A DNA stretch of 64,000 nucleotides from Achromobacter sp. UMC71 (GTDB taxonomy: Bacteria > Pseudomonadota > Gammaproteobacteria > Burkholderiales > Burkholderiaceae_B), in NCBI RefSeq assembly GCF_014170305.1, contig NZ_LZZT01000059.1, positions 1 to 64,000 on the forward strand, written 5' to 3'. Positions 55,397 to 63,408 of this stretch are shown one piece after another. The position numbers and the translations under genes were made by a program. How positions within the stretch are numbered: the first letter of the stretch is position 1; the number at the start of each line of letters is the position of its first letter. Under the pieces are notes generated by a model. The model saw nothing but the letters and a program-made list of their open reading frames with translations, made no database searches and had not been told where the DNA came from.

Positions 55397-55440
55397 TATT
55401 TTGACTTCGGGGAATCCCTGAACCACCCAAAGGCCACGCC

Positions 55441-56397
55441 ATGATCAAACGCGCACTAGGCCGCTCCGGCCTGCAGATCCCTCCCCTGACTTTCGGCGGC
55501 AACGTCTTCGGCTGGACCGTCGACGAGGCCGGCACGTTTTCCTTGCTGGACGCCCTGGTCGACGCGGGCCTGAACTTCATCGATACCGCCGACGTGTATT
55601 CGCGCTGGGTTCCCGGCAACCAGGGCGGCGAATCGGAAGCCCTGATCGGCAAATGGCTCAAGCGCTCGGGCAAGCGCGGCCAGGTCCTGATCGCCACCAA
55701 GGTCGGCATGGAAATGGGCCCGGACGCCAAGGGCCTGGCGCCGGCCTACATCCGGCGCTCGATCGACGCCTCGCTGGCCCGGCTGCAGACCGATCACGTC
55801 GACCTGTACCAGTCGCACAAGGACGATCCCGACACCCCGCTGACCGACACACTGGGCGAATACGCCAAGCTGATCGAGGCCGGCAAGGTGCGCGCCATCG
55901 GCGCGTCCAACTACACGCCGGTGCGCCTGTCCGAAGCGCTGATCGCCGCCGAACGGCACAACCTGCCGCGCTACGAAAGCATCCAGCCTGAATACAACCT
56001 GTACAGCCGCGAGCCCTTCGAGGCCGGCTTGCAGTCCTTGGTGAAGGCGCAGGACATGGGCACCATCAACTACTACGCGCTGGCCAGCGGCTTTCTCAGC
56101 GGCAAATACCGCAGCCCGGCCGACGTGGGCAAGAGCGCGCGCGGCAAGAAGATCGTCGATACCTACCTGAACGACCGCGGCTACCGCATCCTGAAGGCGC
56201 TGGACGAAGTGGCCGAAGACGCCGGTTGTTCGCCCGCCCAGGCCGCGCTGGCCTGGCAGATCGCGCAGCCCGGCATCACCTCGCCGATCGTCAGCGCGAC
56301 GTCACTGACGCAGCTGGACGAACTGGTCAAGGCCGCCAGCCTGACGCTGACGCGCGACCAACTGGCCAAGCTCAGCCTGGCCAGCGACTGGCGCTGA
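55441..56397 (+). CDS. Aldo/keto reductase
   Basis: A 318-residue NADPH-linked TIM-barrel oxidoreductase. The catalytic tetrad is recognisable: Asp and Tyr in FIDTADVYS, Lys in IATKVGM, His in DLYQSHKDD. LGRSGLQIPPLTFGG and GASNYTPVRL are family marks of the YajO/Tas-like group. The substrate is unknown. It is a single gene, convergent with the Bug receptor of the malonate locus. Confidence 0.92.
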   Translation: MIKRALGRSGLQIPPLTFGGNVFGWTVDEAGTFSLLDALVDAGLNFIDTADVYSRWVPGNQGGESEALIGKWLKRSGKRGQVLIATKVGMEMGPDAKGLAPAYIRRSIDASLARLQTDHVDLYQSHKDDPDTPLTDTLGEYAKLIEAGKVRAIGASNYTPVRLSEALIAAERHNLPRYESIQPEYNLYSREPFEAGLQSLVKAQDMGTINYYALASGFLSGKYRSPADVGKSARGKKIVDTYLNDRGYRILKALDEVAEDAGCSPAQAALAWQIAQPGITSPIVSATSLTQLDELVKAASLTLTRDQLAKLSLASDWR

Positions 56398-56412
56398 GGC
56401 GGCAGTCGCTAC

Positions 56413-56437
56413 CCGCGGGCCGCCACGCGGCCCGCGG
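56413..56437. terminator. Hairpin between aldo/keto reductase and Bug genes
   Basis: CCGCGGGCCG-CCACG-CGGCCCGCGG, a perfect 10-base stem with a 5-base loop in the 46-base gap between these convergent genes. No T-run; probably a bidirectional transcription barrier. Confidence 0.6.
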
Positions 56438-56443
56438 CTCCCA

Positions 56444-57418
56444 TCAATCCAGCTTCACCCCCGAATCGCTGACGACCTTGGCCCAGCGTGTCACCTCGCT
56501 GTCGACGAACTTGCCGAAGTCGGCGCCGGTCAAGGTCGGCACCGACGATCCGTTGCTTTCCCAGGTTTCCTTGATCTTGGGCGCATTCAAGGCCTTGGTG
56601 ATTTCGGCCGTCATGCGGTCCACGGCCTCGGGCGGCGTGCCGGCCGGCGCCCAGATCGCGTACCAGGTCGACACCACGTAGTTCGGCACGCCGGCCTCGG
56701 CCGCGGTGGGCACGTCCGGCAACGACGGTGAACGCTTGTCGGCGGCCACGGCCAGCGGCTTGATGGTGCCCGAACGGATGTGGCCGGACGACGACCCGAG
56801 CCCGTCGAACGCCAGGTCCACCTGGCCGCCGATCAGCGCGGTCAGCATGGGCCCCGCGCCCTGGTACGGCACGTCGACCAGCTTGATGCCCGTCTGCATG
56901 GCGAATAGCTCGCCGGCCAGATGGTGCGTGCTGCCCTTGCCAGCGGTGCCGAAGTTGATCTCGCCCGGATGCTTCTTGGCGTAGTCGACGAATTCCTGCA
57001 CCGTCTTGACTGGCAGCTTGGTCGCGTTGATGACGACCACCTGCGGCGGCTGGGCCACCAGCGCCACGGGCACGAAGTCTTTCTGGATGTTGTAGTTCAG
57101 GCTCTTGTACAGCGACGGCGCCAGCGCGTGGTGCGCGCCGCCCATGAAGAAGGTGTAGCCGTCGGGCCGGGCCTTGGCGGCCACGCCCGCGCCGACGGTG
57201 CCGCCCGCCCCGCCCTTGTTGTCGATCACCACCGACTGCCCCAGTTGCAGGGTCAGCTGCTGGGCCAGCGGACGGGCGAATGTGTCCGTGCCGCCCCCGG
57301 CGGGGAAAGGCACGATGAGCGTAATGGGCCGTTCGGGCCAGGACGCGGCGCCGGCGGCGTCGGCAAAACCTGCGGCCGCCGTGGCCAACAGGGCCGTAAC
57401 GATTGTGCGGTATTTCAT
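56444..57418 (-). CDS. Bug/TctC-family periplasmic receptor, malonate locus
   Basis: A 324-residue Bug protein with a signal peptide ending DAAGAAS. PERPITLIVPFPAGGGTDTFAR and IDNKGGAGGTVGAG are typical. It lies downstream of matB on the same strand but behind matB's strong terminator, so it may have its own promoter in the 154-base gap. In this context malonate or a related dicarboxylate is the likely ligand; no TctAB membrane genes are nearby. Confidence 0.9.
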   Translation of the reverse strand: MKYRTIVTALLATAAAGFADAAGAASWPERPITLIVPFPAGGGTDTFARPLAQQLTLQLGQSVVIDNKGGAGGTVGAGVAAKARPDGYTFFMGGAHHALAPSLYKSLNYNIQKDFVPVALVAQPPQVVVINATKLPVKTVQEFVDYAKKHPGEINFGTAGKGSTHHLAGELFAMQTGIKLVDVPYQGAGPMLTALIGGQVDLAFDGLGSSSGHIRSGTIKPLAVAADKRSPSLPDVPTAAEAGVPNYVVSTWYAIWAPAGTPPEAVDRMTAEITKALNAPKIKETWESNGSSVPTLTGADFGKFVDSEVTRWAKVVSDSGVKLD

Positions 57419-57531
57419 TTTGTCTCCTCTTGCTGCAGCGTGGGGACGGCGCGTTTCCCGCGTCTCGTCTCTTGTGTTCTTGGGATCGGATGCTGCCAGG
57501 GTCTGGGCTTGCGTGGGGATCGGGCTCCTTG

Positions 57532-57558
57532 AAAAAAAGCCGGTCCCAAGGGACCGGC
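57532..57558 (-). terminator. Intrinsic terminator after matB
   Basis: On the minus strand GCCGGTCCC-TT-GGGACCGGC followed by seven T (57538-57532), 15 bases after the matB stop. Textbook form. Confidence 0.93.
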
Positions 57559-57572
57559 ATGGCATCGCGGCG

Positions 57573-59114
57573 CTACAGCGCTTGATAGGTTTCGCGCAGC
57601 ACGTTCTTTTGCACCTTGCCCATGGTGTTGCGGGGCAACTGGTCAACGATGTGCAGGCGCTTGGGCACTTTGAAGTTGGCGATGCGCGCCTTCAGTTCAG
57701 CCTGCATCGCCACGGCATCGAGCGACACGCCGTCCTTGGGCACCACCACCGCCACCACCGCTTCGCCGAAATCGGCGTGCGGCACGCCGATGACGGCGGA
57801 TTCGGCCACGCCGGGCATGTCGTCGATCAGGGTTTCGATTTCCTTGGGGTAGACGTTGAAGCCGCCCGAGATGATCAGGTCCTTGCTGCGGCCCACGATG
57901 GACAGGTAGTCGGCGGGCACGTCGCGGCCCGCGGATTCACCGCCCCAGCGGCCGACGTCGCCCGTCTTGAACCAGCCGTCGGCCGTGAATTCCTCGCGGG
58001 TCTTTTCCGGCATACGCCAGTAACCCGAGAACACGTTGGGCCCGCGCACCTGCACATTGCCGATCTCGCCCGGCGCCAGCGCAATGCCGGCGTCGTCCAC
58101 CACCCGCACCTGCACGCCCGGCAAGGCCCGGCCGACGGTGCCGGCCAGGCGCTCGCCATCGGCCGGGTCGTAGGGGTTGGAGGTCAACATCACGGTTTCG
58201 CTCATGCCGTAGCGTTCCAGGATGGCGTGGCCGCTGCGCTTGGCAAAGTCCGAGAACGTCTCGGCCAGGAGCGGCGCCGAACCCGAGATGAACAGGCGCA
58301 TGTTGGCGCACAGTTCGCGGTTGAAACGCTTGTCGGCCAACAGCCGCACGTAATAGGTGGGCACGCCCATCATCACCGTGCTTTGCGGCAGGTACCGCAG
58401 CGCCAGATCGGCGTCCAGCTTGGGCAGCCAGATCATCTTGGCGCCGGCCAGCAAGGCGCCGTGCGAGGCGACGAACAGGCCGTGCACGTGGAAGATCGGC
58501 AGCATGTGCAGCAGCACGTCGTCCGAACGCCAGCCCCAGTACTTGTGCAGCACCTGCGCGTTGGACGCCAGGTTGCCGTGCGACAGCATCGCGCCCTTGC
58601 TGCGGCCGGTGGTGCCCGACGTGTACAGGATGGCGGCCAGGTCGCCCGGCTTGCGCCTGACGGTCTTGAAGGTCTGCGGCAGGCCGCCGGCGGCGTCCAG
58701 CAGCGTGCCGCTGCGGTCCTCGTCCAGCGTGTAGACGTGGGCGCAGCCGGCCTTGTCGGCGGCGCGCTGGACCCAGTCGCGGTTCTTGCTGGCGCACACC
58801 ACTACGGCGGGTTCCGCGTTGCCCAGGAAGTATTCGATCTCGGCTTCGCGGTAAGCGGTGTTGAGCGGCAGGTACACCAGGCCCGCGCGCAGCGTGGCCA
58901 GGTACAGCAGCAGGGCCTCGGGCGATTTCTCGACCTGCACCGCCACCCGCGCCCCCTCGGGCAGCTTGAGCGAACTGAGCAGATTGGCCAGGCAGGCCGT
59001 GGCGTGGTCGATGTCGTCCCAGGTGTATTCGAGGTCGGGCGTCTCCAGCGCGACCTGCTTGCGGTCGGCGGGGAATCCGCCTTCCAGCACAGCGTATAGA
59101 TTGGCGTTGCTCAC
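57573..59114 (-). CDS. matB: Malonyl-CoA synthetase (MatB-like)
   Basis: A 513-residue ANL-family acyl-CoA synthetase that makes malonyl-CoA from malonate, ATP and CoA. The P-loop YTSGTTGRSKGAMLSHGN (about 164-181), YGMSETVMLTSNP, the adenylate-binding TGDVG and the catalytic lysine in RNTMGKVQKN are present. The adjacent malonyl-CoA decarboxylase gene strongly supports malonate as substrate rather than a fatty acid. It lies 5 bases after the enoyl-CoA hydratase gene. Confidence 0.92.
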   Translation of the reverse strand: MSNANLYAVLEGGFPADRKQVALETPDLEYTWDDIDHATACLANLLSSLKLPEGARVAVQVEKSPEALLLYLATLRAGLVYLPLNTAYREAEIEYFLGNAEPAVVVCASKNRDWVQRAADKAGCAHVYTLDEDRSGTLLDAAGGLPQTFKTVRRKPGDLAAILYTSGTTGRSKGAMLSHGNLASNAQVLHKYWGWRSDDVLLHMLPIFHVHGLFVASHGALLAGAKMIWLPKLDADLALRYLPQSTVMMGVPTYYVRLLADKRFNRELCANMRLFISGSAPLLAETFSDFAKRSGHAILERYGMSETVMLTSNPYDPADGERLAGTVGRALPGVQVRVVDDAGIALAPGEIGNVQVRGPNVFSGYWRMPEKTREEFTADGWFKTGDVGRWGGESAGRDVPADYLSIVGRSKDLIISGGFNVYPKEIETLIDDMPGVAESAVIGVPHADFGEAVVAVVVPKDGVSLDAVAMQAELKARIANFKVPKRLHIVDQLPRNTMGKVQKNVLRETYQAL

Positions 59115-59119
59115 CGTTT

Positions 59120-59911
59120 TCAGTCTCCGGAAAAATGAGGGTCTACGCCGGCCAGGAAAGCGCGCACGCCTTCTTTGTGGTCGCGGCTGTCGGCGTAGGA
59201 GAAATAATCCTGGTATTCGTCTTCGGTCAAGGCGCCGCCGCGGGCCAGCCGGGCGGACAGACGCTTGTTGATGCGGGCGGCCAACGGCGCGCCCTGGGCG
59301 ATGCGCTCGGCGCTACGGCGCGCCTGCTCGGCAACGTCGGCGTCGGCCACCACGCGAGTCACCAAGCCCAGCGCGTGGGCTTCGGCCGCGCCGAACACCC
59401 GGCCTTCCAGCAGGATGGCAAGCGTGGCCGCGCGCCCCACCAGCCCCAGCAATCCGCGCATTTCGTCCGGCGCCATCGGAAAGCCCAGCCGGTTGATCGG
59501 CACGCCGAAGCGGGCCGATTCGCCGGCGATGCGCAGGTCGCACTGGCTGGCGATTTCCAGCCCGCCGCCCACGCACACGCCCTCGACCTGCGCCACCACC
59601 GGATGCGGACAATCGGCCACGGCCTGCAGGGCCGGCGCCAGCACCTCACGGTGATAGCGCTGCACGCCCGCCGCATCGGCGCGCTCGACCGGGAATTCGC
59701 GGATGTCCGCGCCGGCCGCGAAATTGCCGCCTTCGCCGCGCACCACCACGCACCGCAGCGCGTCGTCCTGCGCAATGCGCGTGAACACGTCGCGCAATTC
59801 GCCCCACATATTCACGCTGATGGCGTTCAGGCGCCCCGGATGCGACAACGTCACCCAGGCCAAGTGGCCTTCGCGCTGCAGCAGCACGCGGCCTGCCACA
59901 TCTTCTGTCAT
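59120..59911 (-). CDS. Enoyl-CoA hydratase/isomerase family protein
   Basis: A 263-residue crotonase-fold protein. FAAGADIREF (first oxyanion strand) and VCVGGGLEIASQCDLRIA (second) are clear. It lies between malonyl-CoA decarboxylase and synthetase genes; malonate use by itself needs no hydratase, so it may handle a related dicarboxylyl-CoA or have been recruited for co-expression. Confidence 0.88.
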   Translation of the reverse strand: MTEDVAGRVLLQREGHLAWVTLSHPGRLNAISVNMWGELRDVFTRIAQDDALRCVVVRGEGGNFAAGADIREFPVERADAAGVQRYHREVLAPALQAVADCPHPVVAQVEGVCVGGGLEIASQCDLRIAGESARFGVPINRLGFPMAPDEMRGLLGLVGRAATLAILLEGRVFGAAEAHALGLVTRVVADADVAEQARRSAERIAQGAPLAARINKRLSARLARGGALTEDEYQDYFSYADSRDHKEGVRAFLAGVDPHFSGD

Positions 59912-59984
59912 GTCTTCTCCACGCCCGGGCCTGTCGACGCTGCGCAGGCCCGGTTCCGTCTGTTTTTATGGTTGGGCGGGCGGA

Positions 59985-61304
59985 TCAGGCCGCGCGCCCC
60001 ACGCTGCGGCTGATCTGGGGCTTGCCGTCATGCAGGCGCGCCAGGTTGTCGTCCAGTTCGTCCAGGTCATACAGGTAATTGACCATCAGCGCGCAAGACT
60101 GCTTGAGCCCCTTGGCCGAGGTGTCGGCCGCCCAGTTCAGGCGTTCGATGCGGGCGCCGTTGCCCAGGTGAAAGCGCGCCACCGCGTCCAGCGGCAGGCC
60201 GTTCTTCATCGATTGCAGGTAGTGCGCGGCCAGCCGGAAGCCGGCGCGCTTGACCACGTCGGGCGTCTTCCTGGCCTGCGCCGCCCGCGCCAGCCGGGCC
60301 ACCCAGCGCTGCCCGTCCGGCACGCCTTCGCGCTTGCGCGCCTTGGCGCGGGCCTTGTCTTCGCGCACGATGGCTTCGACCGCGTCGGCATCCAGCTTGC
60401 CCAGCCAATCGGCAAAGCCGGGAATCGGCGACAGGGTCGCGAACGACTTGAGCTTGGGCAGTTCTTCCAGCAATTGCTCGACCACGCGCTTGAGCAGGAA
60501 ATTGCCGAAACTGATGCCCTTCAGGCCCGGCTGCGTGTTCGAGATGGAATAGAAAATCGCCCAGCGTGCCTTGTCCAGGTCTTGCCGGGGCGCGTCGCTG
60601 TCCAGCAGCGCCTGCACGTTGTCGGCCATCTGCCCGGCGAAGGCCACCTCGACGAAGATCAGCGGCACACCCGGCATCTGCGGATGAAAATACGCGTAGC
60701 AGCGGCGGTCGGGCGCCACCCGGTGACGCAGGTCGTCCCACGATTTGATCTCGTGCACGGCCTCGTAGAGGATCAGTTTTTCCAGCAGCGAGGCCGGTGA
60801 ATCCCAGGTCAGCGGACGCAGTTCGAGCAGGCCGACATCGAACCACGCGGACAGCAAGCCTTCAAGGTCCTTGTCGAGCGCCTGGATGCCCGCCACCTGC
60901 TTGCGCCACCGCAGCATGTCGGCGCGCAGTTCCACCAGGAAACGCAGCCCCAACGGCTGCGCATTGAAGCGCTTGAACAGACGCACGCCCTCGCCGGCCT
61001 CGCCCGCGAAGCTGCCGCGCACCTGCGCCAGCGCGGCCAGCATCAGGCGACGGTCCTTGCCGTCGGCAGCGGTGTATTGCTCGCACCAGCGCCTCGCCAG
61101 CTTATTGGCGGCCACGTCCGTCAGACGCGCCTCGAACAGGCGCCGCACCTCGGATTCGCTGGGCAGGCGGCCGCGTTCCCACAGGCGGCCCAGACGCGTG
61201 ATCAGGCTGGATCCGGCGTCGGCGGCAGCCGGGTCCACGGCATCGACGTCGGCCTCAGGCGTGCGTGCGCCGCGCGCGGGCGCGAGATTGGCGGGTGCGT
61301 TCAT
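59985..61304 (-). CDS. matA: Malonyl-CoA decarboxylase
   Basis: A 439-residue malonyl-CoA decarboxylase that converts malonyl-CoA to acetyl-CoA. An N-terminal helical domain is followed by the GNAT-like catalytic part with the Ser region FYSISNTQPGLKGISFGNFLLK and the His in ARFHLGNGARIERLNW. ATG 61304 overlaps the end of the upstream GntR gene by 50 bases in another frame. Confidence 0.96.
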   Translation of the reverse strand: MNAPANLAPARGARTPEADVDAVDPAAADAGSSLITRLGRLWERGRLPSESEVRRLFEARLTDVAANKLARRWCEQYTAADGKDRRLMLAALAQVRGSFAGEAGEGVRLFKRFNAQPLGLRFLVELRADMLRWRKQVAGIQALDKDLEGLLSAWFDVGLLELRPLTWDSPASLLEKLILYEAVHEIKSWDDLRHRVAPDRRCYAYFHPQMPGVPLIFVEVAFAGQMADNVQALLDSDAPRQDLDKARWAIFYSISNTQPGLKGISFGNFLLKRVVEQLLEELPKLKSFATLSPIPGFADWLGKLDADAVEAIVREDKARAKARKREGVPDGQRWVARLARAAQARKTPDVVKRAGFRLAAHYLQSMKNGLPLDAVARFHLGNGARIERLNWAADTSAKGLKQSCALMVNYLYDLDELDDNLARLHDGKPQISRSVGRAA

Positions 61305-62025
61305 GGGCGGGTTCCTCTGCTACGGGGGGATCGGAAAGGGACGTGTCCGGGGCGGCCGGCGTATCGGGCGTATCGGCGGCGGCCAGCGTGCGCAACACCT
61401 CGAGCTGGCGCATCAGGTGATGGCGGGCGAGCGCTTCGGCGCGTTCGCTGTCGCGGGCCCGCAGGGCCTCGAAGATGGCCAGGTGTTCGCCGCAGGATTC
61501 CTCGATGCGGCCGGGCCAGGCCAGGCTGCGGTGGCGCGACAGGCTCAGCACCTTGCGCAGATTGCCCACCATGTCGACCAGCCATTGATTGCCAGCCAAC
61601 GCCTGCACAGCCTCGTGGATCAGGTAGTTGGTCTGGTAATAGGCGTCGATGCGGCCGGCGGCGGCGTGGCCAGCCAGGGCCTCGTGCAGCGGCGCCAGCG
61701 CCGCCAGTTGCGCGTCGGTGGCCTTGCGCGCGGCTTCGAAGGCGCAGCGGCCTTCCAGCATGGCCATCAGCGGGAAGATGTCTTCCAGGTCTTGCCCCGA
61801 CAGCTCATTGACGAAGCAGCCGCGGCGCGGTTCCAGCCGCACCAGCCCTTCGGTGGCCAGGACCTTCAGCGCTTCGCGCAGCGGGGTGCGGGAAATGCCC
61901 AGTTCGCCGGCCAGCCGCAGCTCGTCGATCCATTCGCCGTTGCGCAGCGAGCGCGCGTGGATCATGCCGCGCAGGCGATCCGCGACTTCCAGGTACAGGG
62001 CTTGCCGGACGATAGGGAGGGTCAT
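61255..62025 (-). CDS. matR: GntR-family regulator (FCD subfamily), malonate locus
   Basis: A 256-residue FadR-type regulator: winged helix (about 10-75; ELRLAGELGISRTPLREALKVLATEGLV) and an all-helical FCD ligand domain with the metal/ligand His residues near the middle and end. The C-terminal 35 residues are disordered, Pro/Thr/Arg-rich, and share DNA with the start of matA. It probably represses the operon until malonate or malonyl-CoA binds; a 16-base palindrome lies 26 bases upstream. Confidence 0.9.
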   Translation of the reverse strand: MTLPIVRQALYLEVADRLRGMIHARSLRNGEWIDELRLAGELGISRTPLREALKVLATEGLVRLEPRRGCFVNELSGQDLEDIFPLMAMLEGRCAFEAARKATDAQLAALAPLHEALAGHAAAGRIDAYYQTNYLIHEAVQALAGNQWLVDMVGNLRKVLSLSRHRSLAWPGRIEESCGEHLAIFEALRARDSERAEALARHHLMRQLEVLRTLAAADTPDTPAAPDTSLSDPPVAEEPAHERTRQSRARARRTHA

Positions 62026-62050
62026 GGGCGAACGGCCTGGCTGCGCCGTA

Positions 62051-62066
62051 ATTCATAATTATGAAT
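62051..62066. promoter_or_regulatory. 16-base palindrome upstream of the GntR gene
   Basis: ATTCATAA-TTATGAAT, a perfect dyad centred 33 bases upstream of the regulator start, in the promoter position. Size and symmetry suit a GntR/FCD dimer operator, implying self-control of the whole malonate operon. Confidence 0.75.
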
Positions 62067-62158
62067 AAGCCCATCATATCCCCGTCCGGGAAATCCGGGC
62101 TAGCCCAATGCGCTAAGGATTTGCCCTAGGGCGAGCCTGGCAGGCCCGGCCCAGGTGT

Positions 62159-62578
62159 TCAGAACGACACGCAAGCGTTCTGCCTGACCCGCATGGTCGC
62201 TTCCTGCTGGAAGCGGGTCTTGTATTCGGCCTGCAGTTCCCGCACCGCGGTTTCGCTGACGGGGTCGTCGGGGTGGACCAAGTCCAGCACGAAGGACGGC
62301 TCTTTGACGATGCTGCCGTCATTGCCGCGCCATTGCCCGGCGGCGCGCCAGGCGGTCAGCCCCTGCGGAAAGCGCGGCGTGACCGCCTCGCGCAGGAAGT
62401 CTTCCCAGGCCTGCTCGGAGACCTGGCCGGCCGGGCTATCCGTCCCCAGGAAGATCAGGTCATTGACCATCACCGTTTCCTGCGGCGCGCAGGATCCGGC
62501 CGGGGGTTTGGCCGCGCAACCGGCCAACAAGGCAACGCACAGCGGCACGGCAAGACCTGACAAGGGACGGACAGGCAT
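62159..62578 (-). CDS. DUF3574-family lipoprotein
   Basis: A 139-residue lipoprotein with signal PVRPLSGLAVPLCVALLAGC. DUF3574 marks include LIFLGTDSPAGQVSEQAWEDFLREAVTPRFPQGLT and WRGNDGSIVKEPSFVLDLVHPDD. Function unknown. ATG 62578 has AAGGAG 4 bases upstream, which fixes the start. It ends with a conserved-looking RVRQNACVSF. Confidence 0.9.
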   Translation of the reverse strand: MPVRPLSGLAVPLCVALLAGCAAKPPAGSCAPQETVMVNDLIFLGTDSPAGQVSEQAWEDFLREAVTPRFPQGLTAWRAAGQWRGNDGSIVKEPSFVLDLVHPDDPVSETAVRELQAEYKTRFQQEATMRVRQNACVSF

Positions 62579-62592
62579 GAAACTCCTTGGCA

Positions 62593-63363
62593 TCAGAAAT
62601 GCAGGATCCCGTCGACCGCATGGCGGGTCAACGCGCGCGCCCAACGGCGGGCCGGCAGGCCGTATTTGGACTCGACCACTTCGGCCCGCGCCAGCAGATC
62701 GGCCGGCGTGATCGCCAGGCGGGGCCCGGAAAACGCCAGCACGATCTGGTTGCCGGCGTCGATTTCCGGCAGCAGCACGATGCGGTCGTCGAAGGCCTTG
62801 GACAGATTGTCGATGTTCTTGCCGAAGCTTTCATGACGGCCGAACAGGTTCACCGCCAACACCCCGACCTCGCCCAGCACGCGCCGGCAGTCGCGGTAGA
62901 ACTTGACGCTGTCGCGCACGGGACCCGCGGCGGAGGCGTCGTACAGGTCGACCATCAGCACCGGGCAGCGCCCGGCATTGGCGGGGTCGGCCGCCCAGGC
63001 GGCGGCGTCGTCATGCTCGACCTTGAGGCGGTTTTCGCCCGGCAGGCGGAAAAACATGTGGCAGGCGGCGGTGACGCGCGGATTCCATTCCACCGCCAGC
63101 AGCGGGCTGCGGGTGTGCTTGACGCAATACCGCGCCAGCGACCCGGCCCCCAGGCCGAACAGGCCGATGGCCTCGTCCTTGGGCGGTTCCAGGAACAGCA
63201 GCCAGGCCAGCATCTGGGTGGTGTATTCCAGCACCAGTTCCGACGGATTCTTGATGCGCATGGCACCCTGGACCCATTCGGTGTTGAAGTGCAGATAGCG
63301 CACGCCGTCCACTTCGGAAAGCGTCGGCTGGTCCAGTTCGGACGGGAATTTGGATTTATGCAT
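62593..63363 (-). CDS. Spermidine-synthase-like protein
   Basis: A 256-residue Rossmann-fold protein related to spermidine synthase/SAM methyltransferases: LFGLGAGSLARYC (cofactor loop, with GxGxG-like glycines), LAVEWNPRVTAAC and VLMVDLYDASAAG. It lacks the full N-terminal beta domain of true SpeE enzymes, and its LYDAS loop differs from the usual polyamine-binding DPxGP. Function uncertain. It lies 14 bases upstream of the lipoprotein gene. Confidence 0.75.
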   Translation of the reverse strand: MHKSKFPSELDQPTLSEVDGVRYLHFNTEWVQGAMRIKNPSELVLEYTTQMLAWLLFLEPPKDEAIGLFGLGAGSLARYCVKHTRSPLLAVEWNPRVTAACHMFFRLPGENRLKVEHDDAAAWAADPANAGRCPVLMVDLYDASAAGPVRDSVKFYRDCRRVLGEVGVLAVNLFGRHESFGKNIDNLSKAFDDRIVLLPEIDAGNQIVLAFSGPRLAITPADLLARAEVVESKYGLPARRWARALTRHAVDGILHF

Positions 63364-63408
63364 GGCCGCGATTGTAGGACGGGCAGGAATCCCCCGCCCG
63401 CCCCGCCA

